Source: Kribbella rubisoli (GTDB lineage: Bacteria > Actinomycetota > Actinomycetes > Propionibacteriales > Kribbellaceae). From it: DNA of 64,000 bases. The position numbers and the translations under genes are program-made. This document shows, in pieces, positions 43,966 to 51,427 of this stretch. The stretch spans positions 558,001 to 622,000 of the forward strand of contig NZ_SHKR01000011.1 of assembly GCF_004217145.1 (NCBI RefSeq). The letters are read 5' to 3'. Numbering within the stretch: position 1 is the stretch's first letter; each line of letters opens with the position of its first letter. Under the pieces are notes generated by a model. The model ran no database searches and was not told where the DNA came from. It saw only the letters and a program-made list of their open reading frames with translations.

Positions 43966-45717
43966 ATGAGCGAGCCCTCTGCTGAGCCCCGCCAAGGGCG
44001 GATCTCCCGTTGGCGTGCGCGGTCACGCGGCACGAAGACGATGAAGGCCGGCTACGCACTGGCCGCACGCGACGTGAAGAACTGGGACCGGGAAGTCCTG
44101 GCCCGCATCGGCACCGCCCGGATGACACCGGCGCATCTGGCGCGACTGTCGCAGGTAGGCGTCAACGGGCAGGTCCGCCCGGACCTGCATGCCGGCACCT
44201 CGCAGTCGATGAGCCAGCGTGCAACCAACCGGATGCAGCTGACCCAGCGCCAGCAGACCCAGACCAGGAACCCGTTCAGCCGGGTGGCGCAGCGGTACTC
44301 CCGCTGGCAGGACGTCCGGCACGGAACCAAGATGGTCAAGGCCGCGATGGTCCTGGCCGCCAAAGAGGCGAAGAACGCCGATCCCAACGTCAGACTGGCG
44401 ATGGGCAACAACCCGACCATCACCCCGGCCCAGATCTCCAACATGGTCCAGGGCCAGTTGGAGACCGCCTTCAGACCGGAGGTGTATGCGCCACAGCCGG
44501 GCCAGGGCGCCGGCCAGCAGGGTGTCGGTCAGCAGCAGGTTCAGGGCGCCGGCCAGCAGGTTCAGGGCCAGGGCCAGGGGCAACAGGGTCAAGGTCAGCA
44601 GGTTCAAGGTCAGGGCCAGAGGCAACAGATCCAGGGCGGGCGGGTGCAGGCGCAGCCACAGCGGGGAGCTGCGGTGATGCAGCAACTGGTGGCCGCGGCA
44701 GGCAGCCAGGCGGCTGGGGACACCGAACAGGCGCTGGTCCAGGCCTTGGCCGAGTTCCAGCGGCTGCAGGGCGAGATCAAGCAGCTGATCGAGACCCGCA
44801 TGGCCCAGATCCAGCAGGAAAACACCAACCTGACCGCCCTACTGAACGAGGTCAATCGCTCCGGCCAGCAGGTCAACCAGCAGGTCAACCAGCAGCCGGC
44901 CCAGCGACCGGAGATCGACCCGAACGTCCACAACGTAGGCCAGCACGCGATCATCCAGACTGAAGATCCTGCCCAGCAGCAGCCCGGCTCCCAGCAGCCC
45001 GAAGGCCAACAGGTCGCCGAAGGCCCGGAGGCCGGCGACGGCGAGCAAGGCGCAGACGGCCAACAGACCGGCGACGGTCAGCAGGTTGGCGACGGTCAGC
45101 AGGTCGGCAACGGCCAACAGGTCGGCGATGGGCAGCAGGTTGCCGGAGGCACGCAAGTTGCTGAGGGACAGCAGGCTGAGGGTGGTGAGCAGGAAGCCGG
45201 TGAGGGAGCACAGCAGCCGGTCACCGCGAACGGTCAGCAGGTAGTCCAAGCCGGCCAGGAAGGCACTCAGCAGCAGGCCGAGACCGCCGCACAGCCGGTC
45301 AGCAGGAGCGAAGACTGGACCAGGACCGCCGAGGCCCCCGAGGCCCACGCCGAACAGCCCGTCGCCCCTCCAACCCAGGGCCAGCCTCAGATCCAAGGCC
45401 AGCCCCAGGGCCAGCCTCAGATCCAGGGCCAACCGCAGGCCCAGGGCCAGACCCAAGGCCAGGGCCAGCCCCAGGTCCAGGGGCAGCCTCAGGCCCAGGG
45501 GCAGCCTCAGGTCGAGACCGGCGGCGACCCCAAGGAGGTCAGGGCGAAAGAGGAGGCCGCACGGGCCGCCGCAGCAGCCGGAGATGTCGCGCCGGTCCGC
45601 AACTCGACCCAGGCGGAAGCCACCAAGACAGCGGAGTCCGCCAGACAAGACACTGGAACGCGAGCCACCGGCCAGACCGCAAGCAGGAGCCCGCAGCAAA
45701 CCGGCCCCGCCAAATAA
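43966..45717 (+). CDS. Gln-rich repeat protein, module copy 3 partner
   Basis: 583 aa. Residues 1-170 are basic and partly helical with an internal duplication: RGTKTMKAGYALAARDVKNWD at about 22-42 recurs as HGTKMVKAAMVLAAKEAKNAD at about 119-139. Residues 180-235 and 500-540 are QGQGQQ/QPQxQGQ repeats, residues 240-310 a helix (QALVQALAEFQRLQGEIKQLIETRMAQIQQ), and residues 345-430 GDGQQVGDGQQVGNGQQ repeats. No signal peptide or membrane helix. A scaffold, condensate-forming or toxin-delivery role is conceivable but unproven. Confidence 0.72.
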   Translation: MSEPSAEPRQGRISRWRARSRGTKTMKAGYALAARDVKNWDREVLARIGTARMTPAHLARLSQVGVNGQVRPDLHAGTSQSMSQRATNRMQLTQRQQTQTRNPFSRVAQRYSRWQDVRHGTKMVKAAMVLAAKEAKNADPNVRLAMGNNPTITPAQISNMVQGQLETAFRPEVYAPQPGQGAGQQGVGQQQVQGAGQQVQGQGQGQQGQGQQVQGQGQRQQIQGGRVQAQPQRGAAVMQQLVAAAGSQAAGDTEQALVQALAEFQRLQGEIKQLIETRMAQIQQENTNLTALLNEVNRSGQQVNQQVNQQPAQRPEIDPNVHNVGQHAIIQTEDPAQQQPGSQQPEGQQVAEGPEAGDGEQGADGQQTGDGQQVGDGQQVGNGQQVGDGQQVAGGTQVAEGQQAEGGEQEAGEGAQQPVTANGQQVVQAGQEGTQQQAETAAQPVSRSEDWTRTAEAPEAHAEQPVAPPTQGQPQIQGQPQGQPQIQGQPQAQGQTQGQGQPQVQGQPQAQGQPQVETGGDPKEVRAKEEAARAAAAAGDVAPVRNSTQAEATKTAESARQDTGTRATGQTASRSPQQTGPAK

Positions 45718-45735
45718 CCACCACCACGCACTGAC

Positions 45736-45772
45736 ACGACGAACGCCGCCGGCCCCCGGCGGCGTTCGTCGT
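45736..45772 (+). terminator. Terminator-like hairpin after the copy 3 module
   Basis: 17-bp perfect stem with a 3-nt loop: ACGACGAACGCCGCCGG pairs with CCGGCGGCGTTCGTCGT. No T-tract. The rest up to 45903 holds degenerate copies of CAGCAGCCTTCGTCGTACCC and no gene. Confidence 0.75.
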
Positions 45773-45903
45773 ACCCGCCGACCCAGCAGCCTTCGTCGTA
45801 CCCCCGGCGACCCCAGCAGCCTTCGTCGTACCCCGCCTGTCGCGCGGCGGCACCCGTCGTACTGCGCCGGTCCCGCGGCACCGAGGGTTCGTCGTACTGC
45901 GGG

Positions 45904-46200
45904 CTAGAAGTCGACGAGGTCGAGCCGGGTCTCGACTGGCGTGCCTTCGGTCAGGGACTCGGCGACGCGCACCGGCTTCTTCACCGGGAGCAGGTAGCTG
46001 CCGGACTTGCTGGGGAACAGCGAGGTCTGCCACGTGCTTGCGCCGACCGTCACGCTGACCCGCACCGACCCGAACCCTTTGCGCCGCCCTGCCGTCAGAT
46101 CCGCGATGTCGTCGCTGATCTCCTCCGGGACGGCGACGAAGTACCAGCTGCCTTCGCCCGGGTACTGCCACAGCGGTGCCGAGAACCGATAAGTGCTCAC
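45904..46200 (-). CDS. DUF1905-domain protein
   Basis: 98 aa beginning GTG. FSAPLWQYPGEGSWYFVAVPEEISDDI followed by GRRKGFGSVRVSVTVGASTWQTSLFPSKSGSYLLPVKKPVR is the DUF1905 beta-barrel pattern. Function unknown. It starts 3 nt after the yczE stop and is probably co-transcribed with it. Confidence 0.88.
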   Translation of the reverse strand: MSTYRFSAPLWQYPGEGSWYFVAVPEEISDDIADLTAGRRKGFGSVRVSVTVGASTWQTSLFPSKSGSYLLPVKKPVRVAESLTEGTPVETRLDLVDF

Positions 46201-46203
46201 ACC

Positions 46204-46869
46204 TCAGGATTTCAGGCGGACGGTGAAGATCGGTAGCAGGAAATGGACGAGCGGTCCGATCGCGAGGGCGTACACGACGGTGCCGACGCCGATCGATCCG
46301 CCGAGGAGGACGCCGGTCGCGAGGACGGTGAGCTCGATCGACGTACGGACGAGCCGGACGCTCAGGCCGGTACGACGGACCAGCCCCGTCATCAGCCCGT
46401 CGCGCGGACCTGGGCCGAACTGCGCGCCGATGTAGAGCGCGCCGGCGAGCGCGTTGACGACGACCCCGGCCAGCATGAACACGATCCGGAGCCAGAGTGC
46501 GTCCGGGCGGTCGACCGTGGCCAGCGTGAGGTCGGTGACCAGGCCGATCACGATGGCGTTGCTGATCGTGCCGAGACCGGGCCACTGCCGCAGCGGGATC
46601 CAGGCCAGCAGTACGACGAAGCTGACCGCGATCACCACAGTGCCGAAGCTGAACGGGAAGTGCTTCGTGATGCCGGAGTGGAACACGTCCCACGGGTCCA
46701 GACCGAGGTTGCCCTGGATCATCAGGCCCATCGAGGCGCCGTACAGAGTCAGTCCGACATACAGCTGGACGAGGCGTCGCGGCAGGTGGCCTGCTTTCAG
46801 CTGCTGGATCGGGTTGATGGGCGCGAGCTGGCGCGGCGGGGCATCCGGAGTGGCGGTCACATTCTCCAT
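46204..46869 (-). CDS. YczE/YitT-like membrane protein
   Basis: 221 aa with five predicted helices; conserved LGLDPWDVFHSGI and GAQFGPGPRDGLMTGL match the YczE family. It diverges from a MocR regulator. The YczR-YczE pairing is known for actinobacterial MocR proteins, so regulation by the neighbour is likely. Transport substrate unknown. Confidence 0.88.
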   Translation of the reverse strand: MENVTATPDAPPRQLAPINPIQQLKAGHLPRRLVQLYVGLTLYGASMGLMIQGNLGLDPWDVFHSGITKHFPFSFGTVVIAVSFVVLLAWIPLRQWPGLGTISNAIVIGLVTDLTLATVDRPDALWLRIVFMLAGVVVNALAGALYIGAQFGPGPRDGLMTGLVRRTGLSVRLVRTSIELTVLATGVLLGGSIGVGTVVYALAIGPLVHFLLPIFTVRLKS

Positions 46870-46879
46870 GTCAGCAGTA

Positions 46880-46921
46880 AGTGGCCTGGTATTCGATAGC
46901 CAATTACGTCATAGTGGACTG
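46880..46921. promoter_or_regulatory. Direct-repeat operator for the MocR regulator
   Basis: AGTGGCCTG (46880-46888) and AGTGGACTG (46913-46921) are direct repeats 33 bp apart, between the divergent starts at 46869 and 46923. Direct repeats at about three turns are typical of MocR dimers. Confidence 0.65.
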
Positions 46922-46922
46922 C

Positions 46923-48365
46923 ATGAAGGGGCAATATCTCCCGGCCAGCACTCTCGTCGGCCTGCTCGGCGCGTGGGCCGACGGCACCGGACCGGCGTAC
47001 TGGCTACTGGCCGAGCGGCTCCGGTTGCTGATCGCGGACGGCCGGATCACGCCCGGTTCGCGGCTGCCGAGCGAGCGCGAGCTGACCGAGAGCCTCGGCG
47101 TGAGCCGGACGACTGTCGCGTCGGCGTACCGCGAGTTGCGCGACCGCGGGTACGTGATCAGCCGCCGCGGTTCGGGCAGCGTCACCGCTCTCCCGGGACG
47201 GGTCCAGCCTTCACTCAGCCGGCACCACGCGCCGACGTTCGAGACCGACGGACACTACGACTTCACCGCGGCCGCACCCGCCGCGATCCCGGGGATCAGC
47301 GCGGCGGTCGCATCGGCCATGGACGACCTGCCTGCGCAGCTCGCCACCCCGGGCTATCACCCACAGGGCTTGCCGGAGCTGCGCGCAGAGGTCGCAGCCG
47401 TGTACGCCGAACGCGGGCTGCCGACCTCGCCAGACCAGATCATCATCACCGCCGGCGCGCTGGCCGCGACGTCGATCGCGATCCGTGCGATGACGCAGAT
47501 CGGCGACCGGGTGCTGACCGAGAGCCCCACGCATCCCAACTCCGTCGACGCGATCCGGCACAGCGGATGCCGCATCGTTGCGACCCCGATGGGTCCGGAC
47601 GGCTGGGACCTTCCGTTGCTGGAGGCAACCATCCGGCAGACGGCACCGCGGGCCGCGTGGATGGTCGTGGATTTCCAGAACCCGACCGGGTGGTTGATGC
47701 CGGCGGCAGACCGCAAGCAGTTGGCGGCCGCGTTCGCGCGCAGCCGGACGACGGTGATCGTCGACGAAACGCTGTACGGGTTGTCGCTCGACGGACAGGA
47801 GATGCCACCACCGTTCGCGTCGTACAACCCGGAAGGTGTGATCACGGTCGGCTCGGCGAGCAAGTTGTTCTGGGGCGGCCTGCGGATCGGCTGGATGCGG
47901 GTGCCGGAGGCGCTGGTCGCCCAGGTGCTCGACGCCCGCGCGTCGCTCGATCTCGGGGCACCTGTGCTCGAGCAACTAGTTACAGCGCAACTACTCCGGC
48001 AGCGGGAGTCTTTGTTGCCGGACCGCCGGCTGATGGTCGCCCGCCAGCGCGACGCCCTGGCCCAGGCCGTGTCCGAAGAGCTGCCGTCGTGGCGGTTCCG
48101 GCTGCCGGGCGGCGGCCTGTCGTTGTGGTGCGAGCTGCCGGAACCCGTCGGCTCGAGCCTGGTCGGACTGGCCGAGCGGAACGGCGTACTGCTGGTGGCC
48201 GGCGCGCGATTCTCCCCGGATGGCGGCCTGGAGTCGTTCATCCGGTTGCCGTACACGCTCCCCGCGGACGCGCTCCGTGACGGAGTACGCCGGCTCGCCG
48301 CGTCGTACGCATCGCTGACCAGCGGTATGCCCCGTGCGCGGCGCTCCGCCGCGATGATCGCGTGA
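46923..48365 (+). CDS. MocR-type regulator (GntR HTH plus aminotransferase-like domain), YczR-like
   Basis: 480 aa. N-terminal GntR winged helix (RLRLLIADGRITPGSRLPSERELTESLGVSRTTVASAYRELRDRGYV), then a fold type I PLP domain with VDFQNPTGWLMP and the likely PLP lysine in VGSASKLFWGGLRIGW. ATG at 46923 follows the second direct repeat. It probably controls the divergent yczE and itself, sensing a vitamin B6 or amino-acid adduct. Confidence 0.92.
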   Translation: MKGQYLPASTLVGLLGAWADGTGPAYWLLAERLRLLIADGRITPGSRLPSERELTESLGVSRTTVASAYRELRDRGYVISRRGSGSVTALPGRVQPSLSRHHAPTFETDGHYDFTAAAPAAIPGISAAVASAMDDLPAQLATPGYHPQGLPELRAEVAAVYAERGLPTSPDQIIITAGALAATSIAIRAMTQIGDRVLTESPTHPNSVDAIRHSGCRIVATPMGPDGWDLPLLEATIRQTAPRAAWMVVDFQNPTGWLMPAADRKQLAAAFARSRTTVIVDETLYGLSLDGQEMPPPFASYNPEGVITVGSASKLFWGGLRIGWMRVPEALVAQVLDARASLDLGAPVLEQLVTAQLLRQRESLLPDRRLMVARQRDALAQAVSEELPSWRFRLPGGGLSLWCELPEPVGSSLVGLAERNGVLLVAGARFSPDGGLESFIRLPYTLPADALRDGVRRLAASYASLTSGMPRARRSAAMIA

Positions 48366-48368
48366 CTG

Positions 48369-48458
48369 CGGATCCCCACGCCATCACAATCGCGTCTCAC
48401 ACTCCCCCGCCCGAGGCGTTCCTCCGCGAACGCCCGATTGTGATGGCGTGGGGATCCG
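48369..48458. repeat. 90-bp inverted repeat with nested hairpin
   Basis: The 24-bp arms (48369-48392 and 48435-48458) are perfect reverse complements containing CCCCACGCCATCACAATCG. The loop holds a second stem, GGCGTTC (48415-48421) and GAACGCC (48428-48434), directly abutting the right arm. It begins 3 nt after the MocR stop and lies upstream of msrA. It may terminate MocR transcription or be a non-autonomous element. Confidence 0.82.
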
Positions 48459-48549
48459 GCACGTCATCGCGCGGTAAGGGGTGCGGGGAAGGTTCGCCTT
48501 ACATCTGGCGTTGAGAGCCTATGAGAGTCACTCTGCGAGAGGCGTGAGA

Positions 48550-49194
48550 ATGTCGTTCTTCACCCGCAACACCGCCATGGTCGAGCCGTCGGCCGCCCTG
48601 CCCGGGCGGGAGACCCCCGGGTTCGCCGTACCGGACGAGAACATCGTCCTGCACACGCCGCAGACCGCCGCCGCGCCCGAGGGGTTCGAGGAGGTCTGGT
48701 TCGGCACCGGATGCTTCTGGGGTACCGAGGAGATCTTCTGGCAGCAGCCCGGCGTGTACACCACGGCCGTCGGCTACGCGGGCGGTTACACCCCAAACCC
48801 GACGTACGAAGAGGTCTGCACCGGCCGCACCGGCCAGACCGAGGCCATCCGTGTCGTCTACGACCCCACCAAGACCACCTTCACGGACCTGCTGAAGGTC
48901 TTCTGGGAGACCCACGACCCGACACAGGGCATGCGCCAGGGCAATGACCTCGGCTCGCAGTACCGCTCGGCCATCTACTACACCACCGACGCCCAGCGCG
49001 CCGAGGCCGAACGCACCCGCGACCTGTACGCCCCCGTCATCAAGCCCCTCGGCTACGGCGACATCACCACCGAGATCGCCCCCGCCACCACCTTCTACTA
49101 CGCCGAGGGCTACCACCAGCAGTACCTGTTCAAGAACCCGAACGGCTACAGGTGCCACAGCAACACCGGGGCTAAGTTCCCGGCTGACGTCTGA
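48550..49194 (+). CDS. msrA: Peptide methionine sulfoxide reductase MsrA
   Basis: 214 aa. It reduces methionine-S-sulfoxide. The catalytic Cys is in [37 protein letters not shown] and [10 protein letters not shown] are family landmarks, and the C-terminal resolving Cys is in GYRCHSNTG. The N-terminus [20 protein letters not shown] is the usual actinobacterial extension. Terminator at 49207. Confidence 0.96.
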   Translation: MSFFTRNTAMVEPSAALPGRETPGFAVPDENIVLHTPQTAAAPEGFEEVWFGTGCFWGTEEIFWQQPGVYTTAVGYAGGYTPNPTYEEVCTGRTGQTEAIRVVYDPTKTTFTDLLKVFWETHDPTQGMRQGNDLGSQYRSAIYYTTDAQRAEAERTRDLYAPVIKPLGYGDITTEIAPATTFYYAEGYHQQYLFKNPNGYRCHSNTGAKFPADV

Positions 49195-49206
49195 CAGATC
49201 GACCGT

Positions 49207-49239
49207 GATGCCCCTGGACTCTCCGAGTTCAGGGGCATC
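49207..49239 (+). terminator. Terminator of msrA
   Basis: Arms GATGCCCCTG (49207-49216) and CAGGGGCATC (49230-49239), with an inner CTC/GAG pairing. No T-run. Confidence 0.78.
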
Positions 49240-49247
49240 AGGCGTAT

Positions 49248-50162
49248 TTAGCGCGCGACTTGTTCTGGCGTAGCGGTCGGGCTGGGCGCAGTGTTCTGGG
49301 TGCGGCGGCGGGCGGCCAGCAGGATGACGGCCCCGGGGAGGGTTGCGACGAGGGCGAGCATGCCGTAGGCGACTGCGACGGTGACGCCCAGTGCGGCGCC
49401 TAGTCCGACGGAGCTGAAGGCCCAGGCGGCTGCGCCCTCGCGTGGGCCCCAGCCTGCGATGTTGGTCGGCAGGGCCGAGGCTGTCAGCACGACCAGTGCC
49501 AGAGGCAACAGCCGAGTCGGCGACACATCGGCTCCGGTCGCTCGGACGGCGATCAGGAACACAGATGCGTGGCCGAGTACGGCGACGGTGGAGGCGAGCA
49601 AGATGCCTGGCCAGGCTCGCGGCGCCAGGACGGCGTCGCGGAGATCGCTGGTGAAGGCGCGTCCGATCCGCGAGGAGAGGTTGAGGAACAGGGGTACGGC
49701 GATGAGCGCCACACTGGCGATGACCACGACCGTCACGGCGGGCGAGGGGACAAAGGAGCCGGCAGGCCAGGACAGCAGGAACAGCACGGCCGCTGTCAGG
49801 ACGAGCTGCACAGCAAATCCTGACGCCCGCTCCCACGCAACGGCCCGCAGGCTACGGCCCAGGTCGCCGACCTCACGGCCGTGCCGCACGGCGCGGTGTA
49901 CGTCGCCCACCACCCCGCCGGGCAGCGTGGCGTTGAGGAACTGGGACCGGTAGTACGCCGCAACCGCAGTCCTCAGCGGCAACTCGACGCCGAGTCCGCC
50001 GGCGACGAGCCTCCACCGCCATGCGCAGCACAGCGTGGTCAGCGAGGTGATTGCGAGCGCGGCGGCGATCGGCCAACCGGTCGTCAGTCGGAGCCCGTCC
50101 ACCAACGGGCCCGTGCCGACCCGCCACACGAGAACGGCGAGAATCGCGGCGCCGCCCGTCAC
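49248..50162 (-). CDS. Lysylphosphatidylglycerol synthase-like (UPF0104) membrane protein
   Basis: 304 aa, about eight helices. YRSQFLNATLPGGVVGDVHRAVRHGRE and ALPTNIAGWGPREGAAAWAF are characteristic of the LPG_synthase_TM/AglD family. The aminoacyl-transfer domain of MprF is absent, so it is more likely a flippase-like or glycan-lipid protein. GTG at 50162 is the only start before an in-frame stop. Same strand as the glycosyltransferase 90 bp upstream. Confidence 0.88.
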   Translation of the reverse strand: MTGGAAILAVLVWRVGTGPLVDGLRLTTGWPIAAALAITSLTTLCCAWRWRLVAGGLGVELPLRTAVAAYYRSQFLNATLPGGVVGDVHRAVRHGREVGDLGRSLRAVAWERASGFAVQLVLTAAVLFLLSWPAGSFVPSPAVTVVVIASVALIAVPLFLNLSSRIGRAFTSDLRDAVLAPRAWPGILLASTVAVLGHASVFLIAVRATGADVSPTRLLPLALVVLTASALPTNIAGWGPREGAAAWAFSSVGLGAALGVTVAVAYGMLALVATLPGAVILLAARRRTQNTAPSPTATPEQVAR

Positions 50163-50252
50163 GCGGGCCCAGGTCCAGAGGCTACGGCTGATGGCAGTTC
50201 CGATCTCTTAGTTGGGCTCGTACCAACAACACGGCTGTCACCTGCCGCTGGT

Positions 50253-51287
50253 TCATCCGCCGACCTCCGACAGCACGGCCGAGAGCTCGCGGGAAGTCTG
50301 CGCCCAGTCGGACAATGTCAGGCGCCGCGATCCGGCCGTCGCGCGCAGCCGGGCGCGCTCCACGGGGTCACCCAGCCATCGACGCAGCGCCCGCGCGAGA
50401 GCGTGTGGGTCGCCCGGCGCGACCAGCAGGCCCGGTCGGCTGCCGTCGGGGGCGTGACCGAGAGCCTCCGGTACGCCGCCGACCTCAGCGGCCACGACCG
50501 GCAGCCCGCGGGCGAGCGCCTCGGTGACGACCATGCCGTAGGTCTCGAACTGGGAGGCCAGCACCAAGACGTCTGCCTCTGCGTACGCACGCTCGAGTTC
50601 GGCGCCCGTGAGCGGGCCGGTGAAGCACACCCGGTCGGCCAGGCGCGGGTCCCTGGCCTGCCGGCGCAGTCCAGCGACGTACGACGTATCAAGGTCCAAT
50701 GAACCGACGAAAACGCATCGCCAGTCCGGACCGTCCACCGTGGCCAGCGCCTCGAGCAGGAGGTGGGGCCCCTTGGCCGGGGTGATCGCTCCGACACAGA
50801 GCAACCGCCCGCCGGACACCGAGCCCGATGCCAGGTCGGCCTTGTCGACGCCCGGCCGTACGACGTACACGCGATCCTCTGGCAGCGCGTAGTGGTCGAG
50901 CAGCCACCGCCGGGTCCAGTCGCTCGTGGCCACGGTGGCTGATGCCGCCAACAGCGCGGCGACCTCGCTCGCCTCGTCCCGCGGCATGTGCAGGAGTACG
51001 ACGAGCCGCAGCCGGTCAGCCTCCGGCTCCAGCACCTCCGGGACCACCGACGCCAGCAGGCCATCGACCAGCACCACTCCACCGTCCGGGACCCGAGCCA
51101 GCGTCGCGCCAATGGCCAAGCACGCCGCCGCATCAGGGTGGGGCCACTGCCCAGCCATGGCGTCCTCGTGGACCGACCAGCCGAGTGCCATGAGACCGTC
51201 ACAGACCCGGCGGTCGTAGACGTTGCCACCGCTCGGCCGCCGCGGGTCATCGATCCCATCCGGGATCAGGACGTGCACCTGCCTCAC
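50253..51287 (-). CDS. Glycosyltransferase, GT4-type (GT-B fold)
   Basis: 344 aa. The C-terminal donor domain shows LLCVGAITPAKGPHLLLEALA, RVCFTGPLTGAELERAYAEADVLVLASQFETYGMVVTEALARGLPVVAAEVGGVPE, the E-x7-E motif of GT4. The acceptor is unknown, but neighbours suggest a lipid-linked or cell-envelope glycan. GTG at 51287 overlaps the stop of a 21-codon remnant. Confidence 0.92.
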   Translation of the reverse strand: MRQVHVLIPDGIDDPRRPSGGNVYDRRVCDGLMALGWSVHEDAMAGQWPHPDAAACLAIGATLARVPDGGVVLVDGLLASVVPEVLEPEADRLRLVVLLHMPRDEASEVAALLAASATVATSDWTRRWLLDHYALPEDRVYVVRPGVDKADLASGSVSGGRLLCVGAITPAKGPHLLLEALATVDGPDWRCVFVGSLDLDTSYVAGLRRQARDPRLADRVCFTGPLTGAELERAYAEADVLVLASQFETYGMVVTEALARGLPVVAAEVGGVPEALGHAPDGSRPGLLVAPGDPHALARALRRWLGDPVERARLRATAGSRRLTLSDWAQTSRELSAVLSEVGG

Positions 51288-51349
51288 AACGACGGCTCGT
51301 AGCGCGCGCCGGGTTCGCCGATCCAGAACGCGCGTGCTTCGATCGGCAC
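51284..51349 (-). pseudogene. 21-codon remnant of a zinc-type dehydrogenase start
   Basis: The reading frame is GTG then PIEARAFWIGEPGARYEPSL, with a strong GGAGG RBS 5 nt upstream and a stop overlapping the glycosyltransferase GTG. The peptide resembles the beginning of zinc-binding dehydrogenases (ARAFWxxxPGxGEIR). I read it as the edge of a deletion that kept the ribosome-binding site and now feeds translation of the glycosyltransferase. Confidence 0.55.
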
Positions 51350-51427
51350 CGCAGCCTCCTCCCGCCCGGGTGAACCGGTGCGACGCTGTTCTCGTATGAC
51401 TCTCGTACCCGTAGATACGGAGGCAGT

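Noticed and set aside
50212-50457. A small plus-strand ORF opposite the glycosyltransferase
   Set aside because: It overlaps the intact GT coding region in antisense and has no supporting start signal.
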